A stretch of DNA of 35,337 bases from a virus, in IMG/VR virus record IMGVR_UViG_3300023174_004685, positions 1-35,337 of that record; one strand, written 5' to 3'. Below the pieces are notes generated by a model that was given only the letters and a program-made list of their open reading frames with translations, did no database searches and was not told the DNA's origin. A program made the position numbers and the translations under genes. Below are positions 1 to 8,686 of this stretch, piece by piece. Each line of letters begins with the position of its first letter. Within the stretch, counting starts at the first letter, position 1.

Positions 1-328
1 CTATGGCTTTGGTTAGACTCTTACCACCCACAACAATATCGGCACCTTCCTGCATGACAAGACCATCGCCGTTGATATGAACTTTGGTGCTCGGCGAGAT
101 GGTAGTGTTATTCCAATTATATGTGCCAGCCCCACTAGTCCCGGTAGTAGTGTAGGTGTAGGGTGATGTTATTGACCCGCCGCTCCACAGAGTATTGTTA
201 AGTGTGATGGTATCAGTGCCCATGCTGCCGCCTATGTTGGTAGTATAAGGCACCGCACCATAGCTGCTATCTATGGTCACGGTGTCTGAGTTGTAGTTAG
301 GCTGCTGTTTTTGCTTCTTTGCGGGCAT
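1..328 (-). CDS. Phage structural-type protein, N-terminal part (runs off the window)
   Basis: The minus strand is open from an ATG at 326-328 to the window edge, giving 109 residues that begin MPAKKQKQQPNYNSD. The start lies inside the end of the Hc1-like gene (about 32 nt overlap), so the two genes are probably translationally coupled. The visible part is rich in Thr, Ser, Gly and Asn with a beta-strand-like pattern, and ends in a stretch containing QEGADIVVGGKSLTKAI. A 'GAD-I-GGKSL-K' segment is a recurring feature of small structural or baseplate-associated proteins in T4-like phages; this is recalled from the family, not searched. The C-terminus is missing, so the exact structural role is open. 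Confidence 0.6.
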   Translation of the reverse strand, partial: MPAKKQKQQPNYNSDTVTIDSSYGAVPYTTNIGGSMGTDTITLNNTLWSGGSITSPYTYTTTGTSGAGTYNWNNTTISPSTKVHINGDGLVMQEGADIVVGGKSLTKAI

Positions 329-494
329 TTTTTTCTTCGGTGATTTCATTGCGACGAGCTTTAACTGCCTTGCCTATTTCCTGAAGAGCTTTGCGAGCAC
401 GAGTACCTGCTGCGTTGTTGCCGGCTGCGAATTTAGCATCCTCTGCTAAGAATTCTTCCATTGCTGTTTTTAACTGTTCTACTGTATTTGACAT
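297..494 (-). CDS. Small Hc1-type histone H1-like DNA-binding protein
   Basis: A 65-residue, lysine/arginine/alanine-rich, all-helical-looking protein. Its core GNNAAGTRARKALQEIGKAV matches the GNKAA..R.R......K pattern of the chlamydial Hc1 / bacterial histone H1-like family, small homologues of which are common in T4-like marine phages. It would bind and compact DNA in the infected cell or virion. The start is well supported: the ATG at 492-494 is preceded on the minus strand by TAAGGA about 7 nt upstream. It overlaps the start of the next minus-strand gene, the structural-type protein. Confidence 0.75.
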   Translation of the reverse strand: MSNTVEQLKTAMEEFLAEDAKFAAGNNAAGTRARKALQEIGKAVKARRNEITEEKNARKEAKTAA

Positions 495-540
495 AATGTT
501 TTCCTTAAGTTATGTTCTACTACTTATGATAGTAATTGGT

Positions 541-643
541 GTGGTCGGTAGGATTCGAACCTACAAAGCGATGTCTAAGACGTTGCCCTTGCCCAAATGC
601 GTTTCACAACGGACCGGAGGTATGCCATTCCACTCACGACCAC
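541..643 (-). tRNA. Irregular tRNA-like gene, leucine-type arms, anticodon unresolved
   Basis: The ends form a perfect 7-bp acceptor stem (GTGGTCG/CGACCAC). The T arm is GTAGG-TTCGAAT-CCTAC and the D arm (GTGGAATGGCATAC) closely resembles that of the tRNA-Leu at 35044-35127. At 103 nt it is about 20 nt longer than a normal leucine tRNA. I could not find a 5-bp anticodon stem with a 7-nt loop. A CTTAGAC segment would read TAG (Leu), but the flanking stem pairs poorly. It may be a tRNA with an insertion, a decayed tRNA, or an unusual one. No CCA is encoded. Confidence 0.5.
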
Positions 644-688
644 TCATACAGTATATAACCGCAAATGCAAAAGGTCAAGTATTTTGTA

Positions 689-696
689 GTTAAATA
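689..696 (+). promoter_or_regulatory. Late-promoter-like octamer before the first radical SAM operon
   Basis: GTTAAATA matches 6 of 8 bases of the T4 late consensus TATAAATA. With T4 geometry (octamer at -13 to -6) transcription would start about 5 nt before the ATG at 707, which is one reason for choosing that start. There is no Shine-Dalgarno sequence. Confidence 0.4.
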
Positions 697-706
697 CTGT
701 CAGATT

Positions 707-1684
707 ATGACACAAGACTTCACAAAGATACCATTCGATAACATAATAAGATTTGGGCAACGCACCATGTTGCATCGGCCACTGTTTTCTACCAGTTGGA
801 TTTTGGGTCGCTTCTGTAATTATAACTGTAGCTACTGTTGGCCTTATGCCCGTAGTGACAGGATGGATTACCAACCATTTGAAGTCTATATCAATGCCAT
901 GGATGAAATCAAACGACAGGCTCGACAAAATGGATTTAATGAATTTCATTGGAGCTTCAGTGGTGGCGAACCCACTGCTTACAAACAGTTAACTGATTTG
1001 GTCAAACACCTAGACGAAACTCAAAGCACATATCAAAGCATACACATGACTACCAATCTAAGTCCCGGTAGCAAGTGGTGGAATACTTGGTGTAATAATA
1101 CTGCTCTATTACAACGCCGTAGTATCACGGCTAGTTATCACGATGAATTTGCCAAAGAACAAGAGTTTGGCGATAAGTGCTTACAGTTACAATATGAGTT
1201 GGTTCATGTTACAATTAATCAAGTAATGGTTCCTGAAAAGTTTTATGAACTGTATGCTCGCATGGAACGATTTCACAAGCGTGGAATCAATGTAACGCTC
1301 AAACCGCAAAGCGATCCAACAGCCAGTGGTATAGTAGATGGATACACTGAAGAAATGATTAATCTAATGCGGACAGGCTTCCCTCAAAAATCACAAGGTG
1401 AAGATATCTATCAAATAGGCCTGTATGATCACACAGGTCGAGAGTATCTATTTGATCAAGCAGAACGATTTAATGCATTTGGATTTAATAAATTTCAAGG
1501 TTGGACTTGCAATAGTGGATATCAAAGTGTTATAATAAGAGGTAATGAAGTTAAGCGGTCTTATAGTTGCCACGACCAACCACTTGGTACATTAGAAAAC
1601 TTTGACCTATTTAAGGAACCTACTCTTTGTATAACACCAAGCTGTGTTAGTTCGGCAGATAGCAAGATACCAAAATGCAGATAG
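707..1684 (+). CDS. Radical SAM protein with C-terminal auxiliary Cys cluster (FxxWxC family)
   Basis: A 325-residue radical SAM enzyme. The [4Fe-4S]/SAM motif is C37-NYN-C41-SY-C44 and the SAM-binding GGE is at about 86-88. The C-terminal third carries FQGWTC, then a Cys about 25 residues later (YSCHDQ), then LCITPSC and a terminal KC. This matches the auxiliary-cluster layout of three other proteins here (4511, 5469, 6532), so they are paralogues. It is the first gene of a plus-strand operon of five overlapping genes. An ATG at 665 is in frame and would add 14 residues; I prefer 707 because the extra residues have no family counterpart. Substrate unknown. Confidence 0.85.
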   Translation: MTQDFTKIPFDNIIRFGQRTMLHRPLFSTSWILGRFCNYNCSYCWPYARSDRMDYQPFEVYINAMDEIKRQARQNGFNEFHWSFSGGEPTAYKQLTDLVKHLDETQSTYQSIHMTTNLSPGSKWWNTWCNNTALLQRRSITASYHDEFAKEQEFGDKCLQLQYELVHVTINQVMVPEKFYELYARMERFHKRGINVTLKPQSDPTASGIVDGYTEEMINLMRTGFPQKSQGEDIYQIGLYDHTGREYLFDQAERFNAFGFNKFQGWTCNSGYQSVIIRGNEVKRSYSCHDQPLGTLENFDLFKEPTLCITPSCVSSADSKIPKCR

Positions 1685-2268
1685 ATACAGAACACTTACA
1701 CTATTGGATGCAGGCTATTAGGCAAAGTCCTGATCCAATGCGGACCATGGATGCCTTTTGGAGTGGTCAGCTAAAGAGTAAAGAATGGTTGATCTCTAAT
1801 CTACGTAAGAATGTAAAAAAAGTTGTTACTATAGATATTCATGGCGGTTGGGTTGGAGTCTTAGCTAGTATGCTATTTCAAAGTGACATATATGTTACAA
1901 AGATTCGAAGTGTTGATATTGATCCGGCATGCGAACCTATTGCAATAATGATGAATAAGAAAGAAGAGATGGCCGGCATGTTTAGAGCAGTTACTTCTGA
2001 TATGTGCGAGATACGAAGTGATGCAGATGTAGTTATTAATACTAGTTGCGAGCATATTACACAAGATCAATACGAGTTATGGTTAAGTGGAATGCCTTGT
2101 AATAGTTTGCTAGTTCTTCAAAGTAACAACTACGATATACCAGAACATGTTAGAACAGCACAAAGTCTAGAAGAGTTTAAATCTCAGTGCGGCATAAATG
2201 TTGTATGGGCCGGGGAATTGGTTTTACCGATGTATACACGTTGGATGGTCATGGGGTATAATGTATAA
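1675..2268 (+). CDS. Class I SAM-dependent methyltransferase-like protein
   Basis: A 197-residue protein with a Rossmann-like order. VVTIDIHGGWVGVLASML (about 50-67) fits motif I, with GGWVG in place of the usual GxGxG. RSVDIDPACEPIA supplies the acidic residue that would bind the SAM ribose. VVINTSCEHI is a plausible motif IV region. It starts inside the preceding radical SAM gene and ends overlapping the next one, so all three should be co-translated. The second half of the protein at 9359-10534 has a similar layout. The methyl acceptor is unknown, and a non-methylating role is possible because motif I is degenerate. Confidence 0.6.
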   Translation: MQIDTEHLHYWMQAIRQSPDPMRTMDAFWSGQLKSKEWLISNLRKNVKKVVTIDIHGGWVGVLASMLFQSDIYVTKIRSVDIDPACEPIAIMMNKKEEMAGMFRAVTSDMCEIRSDADVVINTSCEHITQDQYELWLSGMPCNSLLVLQSNNYDIPEHVRTAQSLEEFKSQCGINVVWAGELVLPMYTRWMVMGYNV

Positions 2269-3226
2269 TTTAAAAGACATTAAATTGCTTCATTTAGAAG
2301 TGACCAGCAAGTGTCAAGCTAGTTGTCCTATGTGTGCCAGGAATCTACAGGGCGGCATCGAAAATCCATTTATGACATTATCTGAAATAACCTTAGATCA
2401 ATTTAAAGAATGGTTTCCTATTGAATTTATACAACAGTTAGACCGTTTGTATATGTGCGGCAATTTAGGAGATCCAGTGGTTGCTAAAGATACGCTACCT
2501 ATATTTGAATACTTAAGAGAAGTCAACCCTAACATATCATTGGGTATGAATACAAACGGATCTGCTAAAAGTCTGCAATTTTGGAAGAAACTTGCAGAGC
2601 TAGATGTGCATGTTAGATTCGGTATTGATGGATTAGAAGATACACATAGTCTATATCGAATAGGCACAAACTTTGATAAAATTATAGATAATGCATATAG
2701 CTTTATCCAAGCAGGAGGTCAAGCCACTTGGGATATGTTAGTCTTTGAACACAATAAACACCAAGTTGATAAGTGTAAAGAATTAAGTGAGCACTTGGGA
2801 TTTAAAAAATTCGTATCAAAGAATACAGCACGTTTTAAAGATGATAGTTTAAATGTAATAGATAAGCAAGGTAAAACCACACATATACTGTATCCTACAG
2901 ATAGAAGTAAACAAATTGTTGTACCTAAACAGTCTACATCTATTAGTTGTAAAGTAGCGAAAGAAAAAAGTCTATATGTAAGTGCAATGGGAAACATTCT
3001 TCCCTGCTGTTGGTTAGATAACGAATGGTTTAACCCTAATCATCCACACAGGATTGACTATATGGATAAGATTGGACGGTATTCTAACTTAAATAAAAAT
3101 ACGTTAACTGAAATATTTGATAGTAATTATTTTAATAATATATCAAGCACATGGAAGGACACGCCCTTAAAAGAATGCACTAACCAATGCGGTCAAGTAG
3201 ATAGATTTAATGAACAATTCAAGTAA
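2261..3226 (+). CDS. Radical SAM protein with SPASM-like C-terminus
   Basis: A 321-residue protein starting MYNLKDIK at an ATG that overlaps the previous stop by 8 nt; a longer in-frame start at 2198 is unlikely because it would lie deep in the preceding gene. The SAM cluster motif is C18-QAS-C22-PM-C25. After the barrel come SISC, LPCCW and LKECTNQCG, a SPASM-type set of cysteines for one or two auxiliary clusters. SPASM enzymes often modify peptides or proteins, but their range is wide. It is the third gene of the plus-strand operon and overlaps the next gene by 17 nt. Confidence 0.85.
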   Translation: MYNLKDIKLLHLEVTSKCQASCPMCARNLQGGIENPFMTLSEITLDQFKEWFPIEFIQQLDRLYMCGNLGDPVVAKDTLPIFEYLREVNPNISLGMNTNGSAKSLQFWKKLAELDVHVRFGIDGLEDTHSLYRIGTNFDKIIDNAYSFIQAGGQATWDMLVFEHNKHQVDKCKELSEHLGFKKFVSKNTARFKDDSLNVIDKQGKTTHILYPTDRSKQIVVPKQSTSISCKVAKEKSLYVSAMGNILPCCWLDNEWFNPNHPHRIDYMDKIGRYSNLNKNTLTEIFDSNYFNNISSTWKDTPLKECTNQCGQVDRFNEQFK

Positions 3227-4517
3227 TACATTCTGTCCATTACCTTGGATACACATAGCGACTCGCCCTAACGGTGATGTACGTGTATGTTGTACTGCTA
3301 ATGCCAGTGGAGCAGGAGAAGATGATGTCAAGGATGCAGGCCTAGTAAAACAAAATGGGCAGATAATGAATTTGCAAACACATTCTATCGCCGATGTGTG
3401 GAATAGTAATTACATGAAAACTGTACGACTTCAAATGCTTGAAGGCAAAGTTCCACCTAGTTGTACTAAGTGCTTTGAAGAAGAATCAAAAGGCATTGTA
3501 AGTAAGCGCCAGTGGGAATCTGTAGTGTGGAATGAACGTTTGGACATGACGACCATTATAGATGCTACTGGTGAAGATGGTAGTTTACCTGTTGATATTC
3601 CTTATTTTGACTTGCGACTAGGTAATCTTTGCCAACTTAAATGTATCATGTGCAGCCCGCACGACAGCAGCAGTTGGATTAAAGAATGGAAGATACAGTA
3701 TCCTAAGTATAACACTATCGAACTAAAACAAGATCAACAATGGGATAGCGACTTTGATTATACCTGGTATAAGAAAGGAAGTTTCCTTAGCGACATGCGT
3801 AGTCAAGCATACAATATTCGAGAGCTGTACTTTGCAGGCGGAGAGCCGTTGCTGATACCCGAGCATTATAAGATTTTAGAGTTCATGGTGGAAAGTGGTG
3901 CAGCCAAATTATGCGTCTTGCGTTATAATTCTAACGGTTTAGAACTACCTGAAAAGTTATTTGAATTATGGAAACACTTTAAACAGGTTAAATTCAACTT
4001 CAGCATAGATGCTGTAGGGCCTAGAAACGATTATATACGATACCCTAGCAAGTGGGAGAATGTAGTTGATAACTTGCAGAGACTAGATAATACTCCTAAT
4101 AATATAACCGTTAACATTGCCTGTGCTGTACAATTATTAAATGTTTTAAATGTCTCGGAACTGGTGCATTGGAAAGAAAGCATGAACTTTAAAAAGATTA
4201 ACTTACCGCCATACGGTGCCGGCCTTATCGGTACGCACTTGGTGTACTTGCCTAGTTATCTAAATGTAAGAGTATTGCCTAAGCACTTAAAAGATAAGGT
4301 AAAAACACAAGTAGACTATCTTTGTTCTCAAAGAACCCTAGATCAAGAGTTTATGAATAATCCGTATGGCTTAAAACGTTGGCAAGGATTAGTACAATAT
4401 ATGATGGCCGAAGATTGGAGTCATAAAATTCCTATGTTATTAGATTATCTTAATACGTGTGATCAAACACGTGGCACAAATTTTAGAAACATATTTCCAG
4501 AGATTGACATATGCTAA
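3210..4517 (+). CDS. Radical SAM protein with N-terminal twitch/SPASM-like Cys domain
   Basis: A 435-residue protein of the twitch-domain radical SAM type seen in phage genomes. The N-terminal module has C9 in FCPLPWIHIATRPNGD, C27-C28 (VRVCC) and C85/C88 (SCTKC), which would hold an auxiliary Fe-S cluster placed before the barrel. The catalytic motif is C141-QLK-C145-IM-C148, followed by YFAGGEPLL. Two paralogues with the same unusual order lie at 7430-8686 and 13796-15058. It overlaps its neighbours on both sides in the operon. Substrate unknown. Confidence 0.85.
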   Translation: MNNSSNTFCPLPWIHIATRPNGDVRVCCTANASGAGEDDVKDAGLVKQNGQIMNLQTHSIADVWNSNYMKTVRLQMLEGKVPPSCTKCFEEESKGIVSKRQWESVVWNERLDMTTIIDATGEDGSLPVDIPYFDLRLGNLCQLKCIMCSPHDSSSWIKEWKIQYPKYNTIELKQDQQWDSDFDYTWYKKGSFLSDMRSQAYNIRELYFAGGEPLLIPEHYKILEFMVESGAAKLCVLRYNSNGLELPEKLFELWKHFKQVKFNFSIDAVGPRNDYIRYPSKWENVVDNLQRLDNTPNNITVNIACAVQLLNVLNVSELVHWKESMNFKKINLPPYGAGLIGTHLVYLPSYLNVRVLPKHLKDKVKTQVDYLCSQRTLDQEFMNNPYGLKRWQGLVQYMMAEDWSHKIPMLLDYLNTCDQTRGTNFRNIFPEIDIC

Positions 4518-5488
4518 CAGAAATTATAAATGTTAGAGATCCTAAAATACTATCATTAGAATTTACTCTTGGAAATACCTGCAACTACAAATGTTCATAT
4601 TGTTTTCCAGGAAGTAACGAAGGAGATGCGCCGTGGCCTGACGTTGATGTATTAATTGCAAATGTCGATCACTTAATAAGACAATATAAGTTAACCGGTA
4701 AAGAAAAATTTGAATTTTATTTGTTAGGTGGAGAGGCAACGTTATGGAATGATTTACCAACATTCTGTAATCACCTAAAACAAAATCATAATGTTAAACT
4801 TAGAATATCTACCAATGCATCAAGGGGAGTGAGATGGTGGGATGTTAATGCTCAACTGTTTGACGAAATAGAAATATCAGTACACCACGAATACGCAAAA
4901 ATATCTCACATCATAGAAGTTGCGGATTTAATTTATAAAAAGAAAATAAATTTGAGTGCAAATGTATTAATGGATCCTGAACATTTTAAAAAATGCAAAG
5001 ATATAATAGATCAACTCAAAACAAGTAAGTGCAAGTGGCCAATTATTGCATCGAGTGTCCAGTATAGCGGTGAGACTAGATATAGCCCTGAACAAAAAGA
5101 ATATGTAAAATCTCCAGTTAAACGATATCCTAATTTATTTTGGTGGTGGAGCATCAAACACAATAAAACTGAAAAAATACAGGCAGTAATTAATAACAAA
5201 TTAGTTAAAGTTAAAGGTAACTGGTTTTTATTGAATGATCTTAATAAGTTTAAAGGTTGGGAATGCAACCTTGGAATAGATCATGTTGAGGTCGCCCCCT
5301 CCGGAAGTGTTAGAGGTACTTGCGAGCAGCCGATTTATAATGGAAATCAATACAATATACGAGATAAAGATTTTATTTCAAAATTTAATCCTACATTTTC
5401 TCCAGTCATTTGCGGAAAGGACCGTTGCTTTTGTGGGCATGAAATAACTATAAGTAAAAAAGTAATTCCTATTTTACCAATAAATTAG
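4511..5488 (+). CDS. Radical SAM protein, FxxWxC family
   Basis: A 325-residue protein with C24-NYK-C28-SY-C31, the GGE-type LLGGEAT, and a C-terminal auxiliary region FKGWEC...RGTC...VICGKDRCFCGHE. The last motif (ICxxDxCxC) is shared with the proteins at 5469 and 6532, and the whole layout with that at 707. It is the last gene of the plus-strand operon. Its 3' end overlaps the convergent minus-strand radical SAM gene by 20 nt with no terminator between. Confidence 0.85.
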   Translation: MLTEIINVRDPKILSLEFTLGNTCNYKCSYCFPGSNEGDAPWPDVDVLIANVDHLIRQYKLTGKEKFEFYLLGGEATLWNDLPTFCNHLKQNHNVKLRISTNASRGVRWWDVNAQLFDEIEISVHHEYAKISHIIEVADLIYKKKINLSANVLMDPEHFKKCKDIIDQLKTSKCKWPIIASSVQYSGETRYSPEQKEYVKSPVKRYPNLFWWWSIKHNKTEKIQAVINNKLVKVKGNWFLLNDLNKFKGWECNLGIDHVEVAPSGSVRGTCEQPIYNGNQYNIRDKDFISKFNPTFSPVICGKDRCFCGHEITISKKVIPILPIN

Positions 5489-6554
5489 ATTTAAGTTCGT
5501 TAAAAATATCAAAGTCTTTTGCTTTAGGTACACACATACCACATCCGCATCGATCATTCGGGCAAACAATATGATTACCCGATGCTAATCTTATTTCTAA
5601 GTCTGCAATTAATTGATCTGCATCTTTTATAAATCCAATAGGGCCGCGTTTGTTATCATACAATGCCTGACATGTTTGATGATGATATACAGTATCTGTT
5701 TCTTGATCGATGTGTAAGAAATAATGATCTACCATACAACCCCAACCCTTGAAATGAGTGTCTACTAATTTAACAGGTTGCCACTCTCCGTCTACTCTTC
5801 CTGTTGTGCATCGCCTTCCGCAACAAGTCCTACCTACTTCGGTTCCCTGTTTACTGTCGTTGGGTTTAGATGTAATTCCCATTTTATCGTAAAACCATTC
5901 TATTTGTGTTGGAGTATAATCGTGACTTGTTCTACGATTGGTGCCGTCGACATCGATAAACCAACCTTTTCTAGTAATAGTACCATCTCCTATGGGCCGC
6001 GGATTGTATTTGATCCCAAGCTCATCTAATTGATCACACACTCCAACAACTTCGTCCCAGTACTCGGCATGCAACATTACATTTACCTGTAACCAAATCC
6101 CCGATTGATGAAGTGTTTTTATATTTTCCAATACTTGTTTTTTAAGATTGGGGTGAGCTTCTGCGTGATAACTTACTGTAACTCCGAAGAAATTGTTTAC
6201 AATTTTTTCTGTAAATTTTGGATTCCAGGCACCGTTGGTAGTTAAACTTAGATTACAGTTTCCCTGCTGCTTAACATATTCTACAAAATCAAAAAAGTTT
6301 GGATTATTTGTAGGCTCGCCGCCGGTGAAATTAATATTGGTAACAGTTATTCCTCGTTGGGCATTATATAACCCAGTCCAACGCTGTATAAAATTAAATG
6401 TGATTTTAAGTTCTTCTATAGTTCTGTGTTGGCTGGTGTTGTTATGATGTGCTGCCTCACAGTACGTGCAGTCGTAATTACAACGACGGCCGATGTCCCA
6501 AGTTACCATCATCGGTTCCGGCAATGCTAAATTAATTGCTGTTGTGGTTATCAT
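5469..6554 (-). CDS. Radical SAM protein, FxxWxC family
   Basis: A 361-residue protein with C25-NYD-C29-TY-C32, NFTGGEPTNN as the GGE motif, and C-terminal FKGWGC...HHQTC...IVCPNDRCGCGMC, a Cys-rich auxiliary cluster region. It also has an extra CC/C patch (RTCCGRRC) in the middle that its paralogues lack, which could hold another metal site. It is the last of five minus-strand genes starting at 10534 and overlaps the upstream gene by 23 nt. Confidence 0.85.
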   Translation of the reverse strand: MITTTAINLALPEPMMVTWDIGRRCNYDCTYCEAAHHNNTSQHRTIEELKITFNFIQRWTGLYNAQRGITVTNINFTGGEPTNNPNFFDFVEYVKQQGNCNLSLTTNGAWNPKFTEKIVNNFFGVTVSYHAEAHPNLKKQVLENIKTLHQSGIWLQVNVMLHAEYWDEVVGVCDQLDELGIKYNPRPIGDGTITRKGWFIDVDGTNRRTSHDYTPTQIEWFYDKMGITSKPNDSKQGTEVGRTCCGRRCTTGRVDGEWQPVKLVDTHFKGWGCMVDHYFLHIDQETDTVYHHQTCQALYDNKRGPIGFIKDADQLIADLEIRLASGNHIVCPNDRCGCGMCVPKAKDFDIFNELKSNLLVK

Positions 6555-7437
6555 ATTTTGTTAGAGGAATATCAGCAGCACAGGTACACCAATCTCGTGT
6601 ACAAATAACTGGATCAGCAGGAGCAACAAATGTATCTTGATATATATTGCCTAGACTACCGCCGACCCTACAAGTAGCACGATGGACTTCACCGTCCCAG
6701 TTGATCATAAGGCTTTCTAATCCAGCACTACATGTCCAGTCTTTAAATTGATTTCGATGTGTTTTAATAATGTCATTTGCATGTATGATCTGACTATCAT
6801 CGATTCTACAGTTAGGTTTAGCTGTGGCATCTTGTTCTAATATCCATTGCAAGTCGTTGCCGTTGTATCGAAGATCGTCAAATACATTGTGGTCACCTTC
6901 GGTCCACCGTATTCTACGAATAGCATATTTGATTCCAACCTCATCAAACTTTTTAGCAACGGATCTTACATTATCCATCTTATCGTGATGTGCCATTATG
7001 TTAACAAAAAACTCTCGTTCAGTTTCATCATAATATTTTAAAATAGTGTCAAGTATACGTGTCCATTCGTGTTCAAAGTGTAAACTAAAAACAAGATGAT
7101 TAAAATATAGTTCATTGTCTAAATACCAACGATAGCCTCTAGTACCATTAGTTGTTAAATTTACCCAGAAAATATTTTTGCGTTTAAAATAATCAAACAG
7201 ATCTTCTATGTCTGGGTGAACGCATGGTTCTCCACCAGTTAAACTAATGCGTAATGGTTTACCTAATTCGCATAATTTATCTACAGTCTTTTCAAGAATG
7301 TTGATGTCAGTATGCGGGCTAAAGTTGTCATGTATAGATGAAGGACAATAGGTACAGTCGTAGTTACATCGTTTACCAAGGTTCCATTCTACTTTGAGTT
7401 GATCCTGGTGAGGCCATGCACTAGTTACTTTATACAT
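6532..7437 (-). CDS. Radical SAM protein, FxxWxC family
   Basis: A 301-residue protein, the shortest of the four-member family. It has C24-NYD-C28-TY-C31, SLTGGEPCVHPD, and C-terminal FKDWTC...HRATC...VICTRDWCTCAAD. The N-terminal half is very like that of the neighbour at 5469 (both have RCNYDCTYC), suggesting tandem duplication and divergence. The start overlaps the upstream gene's stop by 8 nt. Confidence 0.85.
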   Translation of the reverse strand: MYKVTSAWPHQDQLKVEWNLGKRCNYDCTYCPSSIHDNFSPHTDINILEKTVDKLCELGKPLRISLTGGEPCVHPDIEDLFDYFKRKNIFWVNLTTNGTRGYRWYLDNELYFNHLVFSLHFEHEWTRILDTILKYYDETEREFFVNIMAHHDKMDNVRSVAKKFDEVGIKYAIRRIRWTEGDHNVFDDLRYNGNDLQWILEQDATAKPNCRIDDSQIIHANDIIKTHRNQFKDWTCSAGLESLMINWDGEVHRATCRVGGSLGNIYQDTFVAPADPVICTRDWCTCAADIPLTKYDNHNSN

Positions 7438-8686
7438 AAGAAATAAACTCTGGAGTTATTTTCTCAAAACATTGATCTCGAGTAGCATCTAATTTGTGAT
7501 TAAATTCTATACACTCTTGCCATTTATCGCTTTGATCGGTGGCATTAAGATAATTAATGACTCCGGAGATTTGTCCTTTAGTTAGATCAAGTAGCATAGG
7601 ATATTGTTGTACTAATTTAAAATCAGGCAACCTATCTTGCACATCAAACAAACGCTTGATTGCAATATCTTTTAAAGATGTCGGCAACACCTGTGCTGAC
7701 AATACATTGGGATAGTTGACCATATTAGTGTAAAATATAATGCCAAGCTCATCTAAAAATAATTCTATCATCTTATCAAGTATGAGAACATTGCTAACCT
7801 GCACAGCAACGGCTCCTACAATACGACTTACATTAGGAATGGTTTGTATTTGTTTAATGTTATTAACTAGTTCTGACCAACTAGCATTGCCACGAATATA
7901 CTCGTAACTATTACCAATACCATCAATACTAACATTAACAGCAACACTCTTAAACTTAGGCCAATACTGCCATACAGTTCGATTGCTCTTACCTAGCATA
8001 GTTAAGTTAGTGGCATACTTAATTTCAATATTGTCGCCGTATGGTGCAAGCATGTCTAAAATTTTATAATGTGTGGGATCCATTAATGGTTCTCCACCGG
8101 CAAATTCAACTCGTCTAAAATAGGGCAATAGTTTCTCAAAAGATTCCCACCAGTTAGGGGTATCCACAAAGCTGTCAAGGAACGGTTTATTTTTAAGATT
8201 AAGATCTATAATCTTTTGCACTAAAAAATTATCTTCTTTCTTATAATGTGTTTCAATAGTATCCCAATCGTTCCAACTGGTACTATCCATAGGATTACAC
8301 ATCCGACATTTAAGATTACACAAATTATTCATCTTAATTTCTATTGTGGGAATTTCAAAAGGCATTGTAAAATCGTGTCGCATGTTACTAATAGCATTAG
8401 GATATAATGTAATACGTGATTCTGGAATAACTCCTGCAATATGGCGCTGTCGTAAACTTTCAACTCCTTGATCTTCTAATGCAAAACACGGAGCACATTC
8501 TGGAGGACGTTCTCCTATCAATACCTGTCTACGGATACGAGTCATTGCCTCGCTGTTCCAGTGATATTCTAATGGGGCATCTTGTATAAAGCCAATGGGG
8601 TGGCTACGACAACATACTTTAATAGCACCGTCTTCTCGAGTAGCAAGTCCTGTAAAAGGATGCATACAGAATGTTTTACTTTGCAT
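7430..8686 (-). CDS. Radical SAM protein with N-terminal twitch-like Cys domain
   Basis: A 418-residue paralogue of the protein at 3210. The N-terminal module has FC7MHPFTGLATREDG, C25-C26 and C64/C67. The radical SAM motif is C123-NLK-C127-RM-C130 and the GGE is in EFAGGEPLMD. It starts inside the end of the QueC-like gene (11 nt overlap) and is followed by two FxxWxC-type radical SAM genes, so one operon carries both families, as the plus-strand operon at 707-5488 does. Confidence 0.85.
   Translation of the reverse strand: MQSKTFCMHPFTGLATREDGAIKVCCRSHPIGFIQDAPLEYHWNSEAMTRIRRQVLIGERPPECAPCFALEDQGVESLRQRHIAGVIPESRITLYPNAISNMRHDFTMPFEIPTIEIKMNNLCNLKCRMCNPMDSTSWNDWDTIETHYKKEDNFLVQKIIDLNLKNKPFLDSFVDTPNWWESFEKLLPYFRRVEFAGGEPLMDPTHYKILDMLAPYGDNIEIKYATNLTMLGKSNRTVWQYWPKFKSVAVNVSIDGIGNSYEYIRGNASWSELVNNIKQIQTIPNVSRIVGAVAVQVSNVLILDKMIELFLDELGIIFYTNMVNYPNVLSAQVLPTSLKDIAIKRLFDVQDRLPDFKLVQQYPMLLDLTKGQISGVINYLNATDQSDKWQECIEFNHKLDATRDQCFEKITPEFISYV

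Noticed and set aside
665-706. Earlier start for the first radical SAM gene
   Set aside because: It adds 14 residues without a family counterpart and would lie upstream of the likely late promoter start point.
2198-2260. Longer start for the SPASM-type radical SAM protein
   Set aside because: It would lie within the methyltransferase-like gene by 70 nt, while the ATG at 2261 gives the usual short overlap and family N-terminus.
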